A stretch of 64,000 bases of DNA from Rhodanobacteraceae bacterium (lineage in GTDB: Bacteria > Pseudomonadota > Gammaproteobacteria > Xanthomonadales > SZUA-5). The stretch spans positions 124,001 to 188,000 of the forward strand of contig JADJPR010000016.1 of assembly GCA_016713135.1 (NCBI GenBank), in the 5' to 3' direction. The position numbers and the translations under genes are program-made. The notes beneath the pieces were generated by a model that was not told the DNA's origin, ran no database searches, and was given only the letters and a program-made list of their open reading frames with translations. Numbering within the stretch: the stretch's first letter is position 1; each line of letters opens with the position of its first letter. This document shows positions 50,186 through 59,050 of this stretch, piece after piece.

Positions 50186-50216
50186 GTCTGAAAGCGCGCT
50201 GCGCGCGCTTTCAGAC
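50186..50216 (-). other. Perfect hairpin at the ilvB stop codon
   Basis: GTCTGAAAGCGCGC pairs perfectly with GCGCGCTTTCAGAC (14 bp arms, three-base loop). The TGA of ilvB lies in the hairpin. There is no T run, so it may act as an mRNA stabiliser or attenuating structure between ilvB and ilvN rather than a terminator. Confidence 0.75.
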
Positions 50217-51968
50217 CAGCATCTTCCCCGCCTCGGACACGCCGGCGCCATCCACCGCGTCGGGCAGGATCATCTCGTCGTGGGCGGCGCCGCTGGGGAT
50301 CATCGGGTAGCAGTTCTCGAGCTTGTCGACGACGCAGTCGAAGATCACCGGGCCGTCGTGGTCGAGCATTTCCTGGATCTTCGCATCGAGTTCGGTGGGG
50401 TCGATGGCGCGCAGGCCCTTGGCGCCATAGGCCTCGGCCAGCTTGACGAAGTCCGGCAGCGCCTCGGAGTACGAATGGGCGTAGCGGCTGCCGTGCAGCA
50501 ACTGCTGCCACTGGCGGACCATGCCCATGTACTCGTTGTTGAGGATGAAGATCTTGATTGGCAGGCGGTACTGCACCGCGGTGGAGATTTCCTGCATGGT
50601 CATCTGCACGCTGGCTTCGCCGGCGATGTCGATCACCAGCGCATCCGGGTGCGCCACCTGCACGCCGACTGCGGCGGGGATGCCGTAGCCCATCGTGCCA
50701 AGGCCGCCGGAGGTCATCCAGCGGTTGGGCTGTTCGAAGTGATAGTGCTGCGCGGCCCACATCTGGTGCTGGCCGACTTCTGTCGTGATGTAGGTCTTGC
50801 GCGACCTGCTGAGCTGGTACAGGCGCTCCACCGCGTACTGCGGCTTGATCGTCGGGCCTTCCTGGCGATAGGCCAGCGAGCGGCGCGCGCGCCAGGCGTT
50901 GATCTGCGCCCACCAGGCGGTCATCGCCACCTCGTCCGGCTTGCGCGCTTTCGCCTTCCACAGCTCGAGCATGGCTTCGAGCACCTGCGCGCAGTCGCCG
51001 ACGATCGGGATGTCGACGCGCACGTTCTTGTTGATCGAGGACGGATCGATGTCGACATGAATCTTCTTCGAGCCCGGCGAGAAGGCGTCCAGCCGGCCGG
51101 TGACGCGGTCGTCGAAGCGCGCGCCGATGTTGATCATCACATCGCAGCGGTTCATCGCCAGGTTGGCTTCATAGGTGCCGTGCATGCCGAGCATGCCCAG
51201 CCACTGGCGGTCGCTGGCCGGATAGGCGCCGAGGCCCATCAGCGTGGAGGTGATCGGGTAACCGGACAGGCGCACCAGTTCCCGGAGCAACTCGGAAGCG
51301 CGCGTGCCGGCATTGATCACGCCACCGCCCGTGTAGAACACCGGGCGCCGGGCGTTGATCATCAGGTCCACCGCCTGCTCGATGCGCGCGGCATCGCCCT
51401 GCACGCGCGGACGGTAGGTGCGGTGCACGATGGTGCCTGGGCCGGTGTACTCGGCGCGCTTGAACTGCACGTCCTTGGGGATGTCGACCACCACCGGGCC
51501 GGGGCGGCCGGTGCGCGCGATGTAGAAGGCATCGTGCAGCACGCGCGCCAGGTCGTTGACGTCCTTGACCAGGAAGTTGTGCTTGGTGCAGGCGCGGGTG
51601 ATGCCCACCGTGTCGCATTCCTGGAAGGCGTCGGAGCCGATCAGGTGCGTCGGCACCTGGCCGGTGATGCACACCAGCGGGATCGAATCCATCATCGCGT
51701 CGGCCAGGCCGGTGATCGCGTTGGTCGCGCCGGGGCCGGAAGTGACGAGCAGCACGCCGACCTTGCCGGTCGAGCGCGCATAGCCCTCGGCCGCATGCGC
51801 CGCGCCCTGTTCGTGGCGGACCAGGATGTGCTGCACCTCGTCCTGCTGGAACAGCGCGTCGTAGATCGGCAGCACCGCGCCGCCGGGATAGCCGAAAATG
51901 TGGCGCACGCCCTGGTCCTGCAGCGCCTTCACCACGATCCCCGCACCGGTCATCAACCTGTCGCTCAT
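50211..51968 (-). CDS. ilvB: Acetolactate synthase large (catalytic) subunit
   Basis: 585 residues from ATG 51968 (MSDRLMTGAGIVVKALQDQG). The ThDP-dependent fold shows the catalytic Glu region (LVRHEQGAAHAAEGYARSTG), SGPGATNAITGLADA and the C-terminal ThDP/metal site DIAGEASVQMTMQE with LNNEYMGMVRQWQ. It condenses pyruvate units in valine and leucine synthesis (and pyruvate with 2-oxobutyrate for isoleucine). The upstream in-frame codons come from the GTGAAAAG repeat and were excluded. The wording of the C-terminal half (FVKLAEAYG, ENCYPMIPSGAAHDEM) is like that of Rhizobiales IlvB from memory. ilvC is not in the window. Confidence 0.95.
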   Translation of the reverse strand: MSDRLMTGAGIVVKALQDQGVRHIFGYPGGAVLPIYDALFQQDEVQHILVRHEQGAAHAAEGYARSTGKVGVLLVTSGPGATNAITGLADAMMDSIPLVCITGQVPTHLIGSDAFQECDTVGITRACTKHNFLVKDVNDLARVLHDAFYIARTGRPGPVVVDIPKDVQFKRAEYTGPGTIVHRTYRPRVQGDAARIEQAVDLMINARRPVFYTGGGVINAGTRASELLRELVRLSGYPITSTLMGLGAYPASDRQWLGMLGMHGTYEANLAMNRCDVMINIGARFDDRVTGRLDAFSPGSKKIHVDIDPSSINKNVRVDIPIVGDCAQVLEAMLELWKAKARKPDEVAMTAWWAQINAWRARRSLAYRQEGPTIKPQYAVERLYQLSRSRKTYITTEVGQHQMWAAQHYHFEQPNRWMTSGGLGTMGYGIPAAVGVQVAHPDALVIDIAGEASVQMTMQEISTAVQYRLPIKIFILNNEYMGMVRQWQQLLHGSRYAHSYSEALPDFVKLAEAYGAKGLRAIDPTELDAKIQEMLDHDGPVIFDCVVDKLENCYPMIPSGAAHDEMILPDAVDGAGVSEAGKMLV

Positions 51969-52040
51969 CCGATCCCCGCGGCCGCTCACAAGAAGTTCAC
52001 CCGAGAGTAACCGCAGATTGCTGCGGTTGCACACTAGGGG

Positions 52041-52187
52041 GCGGTGAAAGGTGAAAAGTGAAAAGTGAAAGGGAAGAGCAGGCTCTTCGCCCGCTTGGGC
52101 GCTCCGCGGATCCGCACTCACCGTTGACACTCACCACACCTCGCCTACGCTTCCCTTTTCACTTTTCACCTTTCACTTTTCACCGCT
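52041..52187. repeat. Inverted word repeat (GTGAAAAG / CTTTTCAC) between ilvB and rluE
   Basis: GCGGTGAAAGGTGAAAAGTG and further words (52041-52073) pair with CTTTTCACCTTTCACTTTTC words at 52150-52187 around a core of about 75 bp. It lies between divergent genes and ends four bases before the rluE start codon, so it would be in the rluE leader. Confidence 0.85.
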
Positions 52188-52191
52188 CCCC

Positions 52192-52746
52192 ATGCTGATC
52201 GCCCTCAACAAACCCTTCGACGTGCTCTGCCAGTTCACGGATCCGGACGGGCGGCGGACGCTGGCGGATTTCGTGCGGGTGCCGGGGGTGTATGCGGCGG
52301 GGCGGCTGGACCGGGACAGCGAGGGGCTGCTGTTGCTGACGGACGATGGCCGCCTCGGCCAGCGCATCGCCGATCCGCGCTTCAAGTTGCCGAAGACCTA
52401 TTGGGCGCAGGTGGAGGGCGCGCCGGATGCGAACGCGCTGGCGCGGCTGCGCGCGGGCGTGGTGCTGAACGACGGGCCGACGCTGCCGGCGCAGGCGCGC
52501 CTGGTCGACGAGCCGCCGGGGCTGTGGCCGCGCACGCCGCCGATCCGTCATCGCGCAGCGATTCCCACGCACTGGATCGAACTGGTGCTGCGCGAGGGGC
52601 GCAACCGCCAGGTGCGGCGGATGACCGCGGCGGTGGGGCTGCCGACGTTGCGGCTGATCCGCGCGGCCATTGGCCCAGTCACGCTCGACAAGCTGCAACC
52701 CGGCGAGTGGCGCGAAGTCGATCCGGCCCTGCTGCGCGGGATGTAG
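52192..52746 (+). CDS. rluE: 23S rRNA pseudouridine synthase RluE-like
   Basis: 184 residues. The RsuA/RluE-type fold starts MLIALNKPFDVLCQFTDPDG and has the catalytic Asp 40 in AAGRLDRDSEGLLLLTDDG; the C-terminal motif REGRNRQVRRMTAAVGLPT is the family signature. No S4 domain is present, as in RluE, which modifies U2457 of 23S rRNA. The ATG directly follows the GTGAAAAG repeat. It is a single gene. Confidence 0.92.
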   Translation: MLIALNKPFDVLCQFTDPDGRRTLADFVRVPGVYAAGRLDRDSEGLLLLTDDGRLGQRIADPRFKLPKTYWAQVEGAPDANALARLRAGVVLNDGPTLPAQARLVDEPPGLWPRTPPIRHRAAIPTHWIELVLREGRNRQVRRMTAAVGLPTLRLIRAAIGPVTLDKLQPGEWREVDPALLRGM

Positions 52747-52837
52747 CCCCCGGCTGAATCGTGACCTGCGACAGGTTGCGCGCGTGTGGTTTTGGCAGGA
52801 TCGTTGCGCAGACTGTCGTGGCCGCGGGGAGCGAGCG

Positions 52838-55800
52838 ATGCGCATGCGTCTGTGGGGAAGCCTGGCGACCATCTGCGTCCTCGGTGCCTGTGCCTGGCTG
52901 CAGGTGGACACCGCGATCGACCCGGCGCCGCCACCGCGCGAGCGCCCGGACTCGCCCGGCGCGCGCGCTGCCTTCGATGCCGCCCGCCGCTTGCCGCCCG
53001 GCGTGCAGGCCATCGACCCGGTGTGGTACCGCCAGGCCGAAAGCCGTGCCCGCCTGCTGCCGGCCTTCAACTCGCGCCTGGGCCGCGCGGTGAACGACGA
53101 AAAGACCGCGGCCCCATGGGAATGGCTGGGCCCGAGCAATGTGGGCGGGCGCACGCGCACGCTGGTGTTCGATCCGCGCAATCCGGCGCGGATGCTGGCC
53201 GGTGGCGTGTCCGGCGGGGTCTTCGAGACCACCAACGGCGGCCAATCCTGGCGCCCGCTGTCGGACGACACCGTCAACCTCAACATCGGCGCGCTGGCGA
53301 TCGACCCGGTGGCGCCGGATACGCTCTACGCCGGCACCGGCGAGCTCTACCGCAACAGCGAGCGGCCCTTCGCCGCGATGTGGGGCCAGGGGATTCTCAA
53401 GTCCGAGGATGGCGGCCAGCACTGGCGCCAGCTGCTGGCGACCGACAACGCGGACTTCCGCTATGTCTCGGACCTCGTTATCAGCCCCCTCGACCACCGG
53501 CGCCTCTACGCCGCTACCAACACCGGCGTTTGGCGCTCGGACGATGGTGGCGCCAGCTTCACCCAGATCCTGCGGCCGACAATTGGCGGCGGCCTGCAGT
53601 ACGAAGGCTGCACTGACCTGGAACTGCTGCCGGACAGCGAAACCCTGCTCGCCAGCTGCGCCTCGCGCTCCGAGGACGACCGCTACTGGCTGCCCGGCAC
53701 GGTGGTTCCGCCGGCCTGCGGCAGGCCTTGCCCGGCCAGCGTGTTCCGCACCGACGACGCACGCGGCACGCCCAGCTGGCAGCTGGTGCTGAGCGAGACC
53801 GGCATGGGGCGCACATCGCTTGCGGTGGCGCCGTCGAACCCCAACATCCTGTATGCACTGGCGGCCAGCACGGTTTCCGGCCCGGATCGCAACGGCGATG
53901 GCATCGGCGATTACGACAACGGCCTGCACGCGCTGTTTCGCTCGGACGACGGCGGGCGCAGTTGGCAGGCACGCCTGCGCAACACCAGCGCGGATGTGCT
54001 GTCGACCTATCTGCTGAGCTACGCCGATGGCTTCGAGGCGGTGCGCTGCGGCTTCGGCAGCTTCGATGCCTACAGTGCCGGCTGGTACAACCAGGCGATC
54101 GCGGTGAACCCGCTGGATCCGGAGATCGTCTGGGTGGGCGGCATGGAGGTCTACCGCTCCAACGACGGCGGACGCAGCTTCGGCAAGGCGTCCTACTGGT
54201 GGCTGGAGGATGGCGGCACCGGTGAGATCCACGCCGACCAGCACCTGCTGAAATTCCACCCGAACTACGCGCAGGGCACGCGCATCCTCTACAGCACCAA
54301 CGACGGCGGCGTGGCCTACACCGATGACGACGCCGGCCCGGTGCGCACCGGCGCCACCGCCGCCTGCGGCCGCGGCAGCGGAGTAGTGCGCTGGACGACC
54401 ATCGAGAACGGCCTGGGCAGCGTGCAGTTCTACACCGGCACGGTCAGCGCCAGCGGCCAGGTATGGATGGGCGGCGCGCAGGACAACGGCACCTTGCTGC
54501 AGAACAGCTTCTCCGCCGGCAACGCCTTCATCCATGTCTTCGGCGGCGACGGCGCCAGCGTGGCCATCGATCCGCGCAGCGACAACACGCTTTACGTCAG
54601 CTACCAGAACGTCAACATCCACCGCTCGGTCGACGGCGTGACATTCGTGCGCGCCACCAACGGCATCAACGACGCGACCGTGTTCATCATGCCCTTCGTG
54701 CTCGACACGCTGGCGCCGAACCGGCTGTACGCCGGCGGCTCGCGGCTGTGGCGCACCAACGACCAGGGACGCAACTGGGTGGCGGCCAGCGCCGCACTGG
54801 GCGGCGATTTCACCGACCGCATCTCGGCCATCGGGCTGTCGCCGGTCAACAACAACCGGATCCTGATCGGCAACCAGCGCGCGATCTTTCGCAGCAGCAG
54901 CGCCGGCAGCACCTCCGGCAACACGCAGTTCGCCTCGGTGTCGCCGCGCAGCGGCTGGGTCTCATCGCTGACCTTCGATCCGGCCGACGCGAACCTCGCC
55001 TACGCCACCTACTCCACCTTCGGCGGCGCCCACGTCTGGCGCAGCAACGACGCCGGCGCCACCTGGACCGCGATCGACGGCGTTGGCGCCGGCGCGCTTC
55101 CGGATGTCCCGGTGCACCACATCGTGGTCGATCCGGGCAACCGCCAGCGGCTGTACATCGGCACCGACATCGGCGTGTTCGTCAGCCTGGACGGCGGGCA
55201 GAGTTGGGCGCGCGAGAACGGCGGCTTCGCCAATGTGATCGTCGAGCGCCTGGCCATCGGCCCCGGCCCTGCCGCCGGCAGCCCGCCGCATCTGTACGCA
55301 TTCACCTACGGCCGCGGCGCCTGGCGCGTGCCGCTGGCCTCACTCGACGGCGTGGCGAGCTACCGCATTGGCGCGGACCTGTCCGGTTCCTTCTACGACC
55401 CCGCGCGGGACGGCCACGGCTGGTTCATCGAGGCGACCAACATCGGCGGCGTGCCCGGCGTGGTCGCCACCTGGTACACTTACCTCAACGGCGAACAGGT
55501 CTGGCTGGTCGGCGCCGCCCCGGCCGACGGCGACAGCGCACGCGTGCCCTTGTCGATCACCCGCGGCGGCCAGTTCCCACCCGCCTTCGACCCCGCATCC
55601 GTGGTGCTGGAACCCTGGGGCGAGGTGCTGCTGCGCTTCGACAGCGCCAACCAGGGCAGCGCCACCTGGACCACCAGTCGCAGCGGCTTCACCAACGGCA
55701 GCATGCCGCTGGTGCGGCTATCCGGCATCTCGGCGGCAGCGGAGTCCGCGGCCGCGCTCAACGCCTGCCACAGCGGCACCTGGTACCAACCCACCCAGAA

Positions 55801-56140
55801 CGGCCACGGCCTGCAGGTCCAGGTCATCGGCCCACCGGGGCAGGAGCAACTGCTGGCCATCTGGTTCGCCTACCTCAACGGCAAACAAGTCTGGATGCTG
55901 GGCGCCGGCCCGATCCAGGGCGACCGCGCCACCCTGCCGATGACCATCACCCGCGGCGCCCAATTCCCACCCGCCTTCAACCCCGCCAGCGTGGTCCGCG
56001 AGGCCTGGGGCACGCTGAGCTTCCGCGCGACCGGCAACGACAGCGCGCGGATCGAGTGGCAAGGCGTGCTCCCGGGTTATGGCAGTGGCGGGATGGATTT
56101 GGTGCGGTTGTCGACGTTGTTGGGGCGGGGGTGTGGCTGA
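52838..56140 (+). CDS. Large beta-propeller (BNR/sortilin-like) lipoprotein with duplicated C-terminal domain
   Basis: 1100 residues from ATG 52838, preceded by GGGGAG. A lipobox LGAC (Cys 18) suggests lipidation. Residues of about 80-830 contain many BNR-type turns (STNDGGVAYTDDDAG, RSNDAGATWTAIDG, SLDGGQSWARENGG), as in sortilin/xyloglucanase-like propellers. Two copies of a domain of about 115 residues end the protein, near 848-965 and 978-1093, each with a GHG motif, a WYTYLNGEQVW or WFAYLNGKQVW strand, and TRGGQFPPAFDPASVV or TRGAQFPPAFNPASVV. I have seen this tail domain on other Lysobacterales secreted proteins but know no function. A sugar-binding or surface role is likely. Confidence 0.8.
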   Translation: MRMRLWGSLATICVLGACAWLQVDTAIDPAPPPRERPDSPGARAAFDAARRLPPGVQAIDPVWYRQAESRARLLPAFNSRLGRAVNDEKTAAPWEWLGPSNVGGRTRTLVFDPRNPARMLAGGVSGGVFETTNGGQSWRPLSDDTVNLNIGALAIDPVAPDTLYAGTGELYRNSERPFAAMWGQGILKSEDGGQHWRQLLATDNADFRYVSDLVISPLDHRRLYAATNTGVWRSDDGGASFTQILRPTIGGGLQYEGCTDLELLPDSETLLASCASRSEDDRYWLPGTVVPPACGRPCPASVFRTDDARGTPSWQLVLSETGMGRTSLAVAPSNPNILYALAASTVSGPDRNGDGIGDYDNGLHALFRSDDGGRSWQARLRNTSADVLSTYLLSYADGFEAVRCGFGSFDAYSAGWYNQAIAVNPLDPEIVWVGGMEVYRSNDGGRSFGKASYWWLEDGGTGEIHADQHLLKFHPNYAQGTRILYSTNDGGVAYTDDDAGPVRTGATAACGRGSGVVRWTTIENGLGSVQFYTGTVSASGQVWMGGAQDNGTLLQNSFSAGNAFIHVFGGDGASVAIDPRSDNTLYVSYQNVNIHRSVDGVTFVRATNGINDATVFIMPFVLDTLAPNRLYAGGSRLWRTNDQGRNWVAASAALGGDFTDRISAIGLSPVNNNRILIGNQRAIFRSSSAGSTSGNTQFASVSPRSGWVSSLTFDPADANLAYATYSTFGGAHVWRSNDAGATWTAIDGVGAGALPDVPVHHIVVDPGNRQRLYIGTDIGVFVSLDGGQSWARENGGFANVIVERLAIGPGPAAGSPPHLYAFTYGRGAWRVPLASLDGVASYRIGADLSGSFYDPARDGHGWFIEATNIGGVPGVVATWYTYLNGEQVWLVGAAPADGDSARVPLSITRGGQFPPAFDPASVVLEPWGEVLLRFDSANQGSATWTTSRSGFTNGSMPLVRLSGISAAAESAAALNACHSGTWYQPTQNGHGLQVQVIGPPGQEQLLAIWFAYLNGKQVWMLGAGPIQGDRATLPMTITRGAQFPPAFNPASVVREAWGTLSFRATGNDSARIEWQGVLPGYGSGGMDLVRLSTLLGRGCG

Positions 56141-56157
56141 GCTTCGGGTGCGGTGGT

Positions 56158-56192
56158 TCTTGTGGGAGCGGGCTCCGCCCGCGATCCTTGCT
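56158..56192. repeat. REP-like hairpin (TGTGGGAGCGGGCTCCGCCC type)
   Basis: TTGTGGGAGCGGGCTCCGCC folds into a GCGGGC-type stem and matches REP elements common in Pseudomonas and Xanthomonadales. It lies between the convergent lipoprotein and CPBP genes. Confidence 0.7.
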
Positions 56193-56240
56193 GCTGGCTT
56201 GCGGCCGGCAACTGCGATGGCGGCAAGCGGAGCAAAGCGG

Positions 56241-57161
56241 CTACGGTTGTTGCCCGAGAATTGGTGGGTTGCTTCCGTTTCGTCCTCGCAGCGTTGGAAG
56301 CAGGAGAAGCTTCAGACTTGCTGCGGTGAGCAGTGCGAACGTAAACATGCTCCCTTCCGGCCCCTCACCAGCACCATTGAGATAGGCCGGCCCGACAGGC
56401 ACCAATTTCACTACCAGTGCGGGCAAATCACTCTCCAAACCCGTAATTGGCACATCAAAACCGGTGCCCCCAAACCAGTTCCAGCCGGTGTGCCAGCCCA
56501 TCACCCCCCAGATCGTATTCGAACGACGCACCCAGGCGCAGGCGAAAATCGAGTAGACGGCGGTCATGGCCAACATCAACGGCGGTGTGTTGGGTGAAAA
56601 GTGCAGAAAGGTGAACGCGGCGGCGGTTAATATGAAGGCGGCACTCGTGTTCCAGCGCCGCATGATGGTCGAGAACAACCAGCCGCGAAACACGAATTCC
56701 TCCACGCTCGACTGTACGGCGAAGCAGACCAGCAACAGGGCAATCCAGCCGAGCGCGGCAGGGCTGGCAAAAGCAGGGGCCAGATCAGCCACGCGGTATC
56801 CGCCAGAGAGCGCTATCGCGGTCACGATCGCGCCGATCATGGCCATGCCAACTGCCAGTCCGATCAGGAAGCTTTTGAGCCGTTGCTCTCCGCGAAATCC
56901 GACACTCGCGAGGCTTCTCTTTTCGACCCAGCGCACCCAGCCAAATACCGCAAGCCCGATGGTGATGAACGAAACCAAGAGGAGGCAAAAGCCCAAAGGC
57001 CCGTGTGGCGAACCCTTCGCGTCAGTGAAGCCGAGATATTCGAGCCCGAAATCGAACGGCAAGCTGCTGATCGCAACCAGGAAAATACAGATGAAGGGGG
57101 CGGCGATACTTGGCGGGATCCAGCCCTTCGGCTTCTCGTCGGAAAAGATGATCTGTGTCAT
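56241..57161 (-). CDS. CPBP-family intramembrane metalloprotease
   Basis: 306 residues from ATG 57161 (MTQIIFSDEKPKGW). Eight or so membrane segments. Motif 1 is EEFVFRGW with Glu 154, Glu 155 and Arg 159; motif 2 has His 187 in FTFLHF; motif 3 is H224 and N228 in GWHTGWNWF. These are the active-site residues of CAAX-prenyl-protease/Rce1-like (CPBP) enzymes. Bacterial members act in bacteriocin self-immunity, protein maturation or unknown roles. The long upstream frame extension has no membrane or family character. An AraC regulator gene lies 31 bp upstream on the same strand. Confidence 0.9.
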   Translation of the reverse strand: MTQIIFSDEKPKGWIPPSIAAPFICIFLVAISSLPFDFGLEYLGFTDAKGSPHGPLGFCLLLVSFITIGLAVFGWVRWVEKRSLASVGFRGEQRLKSFLIGLAVGMAMIGAIVTAIALSGGYRVADLAPAFASPAALGWIALLLVCFAVQSSVEEFVFRGWLFSTIMRRWNTSAAFILTAAAFTFLHFSPNTPPLMLAMTAVYSIFACAWVRRSNTIWGVMGWHTGWNWFGGTGFDVPITGLESDLPALVVKLVPVGPAYLNGAGEGPEGSMFTFALLTAASLKLLLLPTLRGRNGSNPPILGQQP

Positions 57162-57192
57162 GTCGCTCTTGATAGCCGCCCGCCGAAGACGG

Positions 57193-58017
57193 CTATAGAA
57201 TGATCGTGCGGAACATGTCCGAACGAAGCCACTCTTTTGGCGTGAGACCGACCGCCTTGCGGAATGTGCGACCAAAATGGCTCTGATCCGCAAAGCCAGC
57301 GTCATGGGCTGCCTCAGCCAGCTTCGCGCCTTCTCGCAACAGCCGCTTGGCAAGATCAACCCGTCGATACTGTAAATAGCGATAAGGGCTGGTGCCAAGC
57401 ACTGCCCGGAAATCACGCGAGAGCTGCCAACGGTCGCAGCCAGTCACTTGCTCAAGCTGATCGAGTCGCGCACCGAAAACGACGGCGGTTTCGAGAAATT
57501 CGCGCGCCCGCATCACGGCTGTCCGGTCGGCGATCCTCACAGGTGCCGCCCTGCCAGGCGCATCATTCATGGCATGCGCCAAATCGTAAAGCGCGTCTTC
57601 ATAAGCACCGGGATCCGCGACACGCGCGCAGTCAATTACCATGTTGAAGGCTGCCGCGATCAAGGCGGGATTCGTCGATACTCCATTAACGACGAACGGC
57701 AGTTCCGCGCCTCCAAGCACTGCCTGAACATGCGCTGGCGGAACATAGGCGGCCCGATAGCTGAATCCAGTCCCATCGTAGCAGTGGCCATCATGTAATT
57801 CGTCAGGATGAAGGATTAGCGCCTGCCCCGGCAGCGAATGTCGCATCGCTCCGCGATAGTTGAATGCTTGCACCCCAGCCACAGTCAAAGCGACGGTGTA
57901 AGTATCGTGCCGATGCGGCGAAAACGCTGACCCGACCACCCGGTTTGCAACTCGCTCGATCAGCCCGAACGAGCCAGCTGGATGCGATCGGGGCGAGGAA
58001 TTCGTTGCAGAATTCAT
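57193..58017 (-). CDS. AraC-family transcriptional regulator
   Basis: 274 residues from ATG 58017. An N-terminal cupin-like AraC ligand domain (SPHRHDTYTVALTVAGVQAF to LILHPDELHDGHCYDGTGF) precedes a C-terminal pair of helix-turn-helix motifs (GCDRWQLSRDFRAVLGTSPY and EAAHDAGFADQSHFGRTF), with the LTPKEWL end. The cupin part resembles regulators of amino-acid or drug export. It may control the CPBP gene immediately downstream. The TTG at 58044 is a less likely start. Confidence 0.88.
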   Translation of the reverse strand: MNSATNSSPRSHPAGSFGLIERVANRVVGSAFSPHRHDTYTVALTVAGVQAFNYRGAMRHSLPGQALILHPDELHDGHCYDGTGFSYRAAYVPPAHVQAVLGGAELPFVVNGVSTNPALIAAAFNMVIDCARVADPGAYEDALYDLAHAMNDAPGRAAPVRIADRTAVMRAREFLETAVVFGARLDQLEQVTGCDRWQLSRDFRAVLGTSPYRYLQYRRVDLAKRLLREGAKLAEAAHDAGFADQSHFGRTFRKAVGLTPKEWLRSDMFRTIIL

Positions 58018-58136
58018 CGGCAATATATTGGGGGTAAGGAACAAGAAGGCAAACCTTGCGAATTCGAATGGGTTTGCAGGGCAGCTTGCATGACTTTCAG
58101 GCCTTTAGTCAAAGCCCAAGCGGACGCCGAGCCGGG

Positions 58137-58613
58137 TTATTCGTCTTCCCGGTAGATTCTCAGGTAATCGCCGAACTCCATGCCCTTCAGATCGTTCGCC
58201 ACAACTCGGCTGGCGATCTCGTAGTCCACAACGTAGCAGCAGACCTCCATGGTTCCGCCGCCGGAACTACCACCGTCGCAGTGCCCGATTCCGGCCCATC
58301 CCAGGGTCTCGTCCATCCGGTCCTGGAGTCGGTGGCGTTTGTCGAGGTCGGCGTCGCTGCCGAAGCCGTCTACTCGGTACTCGATCATCAACACCGTCAG
58401 GTCTTCGTCATCCAGCGGCGCGTACCCGTCCTCGCGTGCGCTTTTCAGCACATCGGAAACCTGCTTTCGCTTGGATGTCCAACGCTTGACCGGCGTGGTG
58501 GTGTGCTCGCCGGTCTCCCCAATTCGACCCCAATGGTGGAACACGAGGCCATCCTCCACCCAGGCTTCCTGGTAGAGCACCACACCATCGATTCGCTTGT
58601 AGAGCTTTTCCAT
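58137..58613 (-). CDS. Short WGR-like protein of unknown function
   Basis: 158 residues from ATG 58613 (MEKLYKRIDGVVLYQEAWV). Residues 28-37 read HHWGRIGETG, very like the WGR core (YGRIGTQG) of the large paralogues at the left end of the window. The rest has GWAGIGHCDGGSSGGGTMEV and an acidic C-terminus ending RIYREDE. I do not know this family; the similarity may be a WGR relative reduced to a single domain or chance. It starts in a 300 bp region that is repeated at 62.3-62.6 kb. The first eleven codons are within that repeat. Confidence 0.6.
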   Translation of the reverse strand: MEKLYKRIDGVVLYQEAWVEDGLVFHHWGRIGETGEHTTTPVKRWTSKRKQVSDVLKSAREDGYAPLDDEDLTVLMIEYRVDGFGSDADLDKRHRLQDRMDETLGWAGIGHCDGGSSGGGTMEVCCYVVDYEIASRVVANDLKGMEFGDYLRIYREDE

Positions 58614-58896
58614 GCATGGGTCCTCAAGAGCGGCCGAAGGCGCCATGGCAGGCTGTCGCCGCTGGGCAACGAATTTCATGGGAACGGCGTGGAGCCGCGA
58701 TTCTCCCGGCTTTGACCTACGTTGCCCAGACCCTGTGCGGGTCTGCCCAGACTGCTTCCAGGGGCAGCCTTCGCTCGTTGAAAGGGCGGTCAGCGATCAT
58801 CAAGGCCGTCGCATCTGGGGCAAGGCCGCGCGTACGGAACCTCGCAGGCGCACCGCAGCATTCCCTCCAGTGGAACGCCCGAATCCTTGGTGCGTC
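58581..58896. repeat. Direct repeat, copy 1 (5' region of the WGR-like gene)
   Basis: About 310 bp, from codon 11 of the WGR-like gene through its upstream region, recurs in the same orientation at 62274-62602 with roughly three-quarters identity by eye. Shared strings include CATGCATGGGTCCTCAAGAG and GCTTCCAGGGGCAG. The non-coding span 58614-59046 holds this repeat and the tetR promoter and no other gene I can support. Confidence 0.8.
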
Positions 58897-59005
58897 CCGG
58901 CGAAACGAAAGCAATCACCGGCATGTGATGAGCGCGATGCACGCCGAGATGGCGCATGAAGTCCGGACGAGGCCGCACTCGCTGGGGCGCGTCGTCCAAG
59001 GGTGC

Positions 59006-59050
59006 TTGATGTCGATTAGCATACGGCGTATACATTTGAACGTCGTATGC
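59006..59050 (+). promoter_or_regulatory. tetR promoter with overlapping inverted-repeat operator
   Basis: TTGATG (59006-59011), a 17 bp spacer and TATACA (59029-59034) form a good sigma-70 promoter. GCATACGGCG (59019-59028) is an inverted repeat of CGTCGTATGC (59041-59050) with one mismatch and a 12 bp centre that holds the -10. This fits autorepression by the TetR protein. Confidence 0.7.

Noticed and set aside
58612..58959. Plus-strand small protein beginning MHGSSRAAEG, present in both 300-bp repeats
   Set aside because: Although both copies start alike, the two frames diverge and neither keeps a common reading frame, so the repeat is better read as the 5' region of the minus-strand WGR-like gene.
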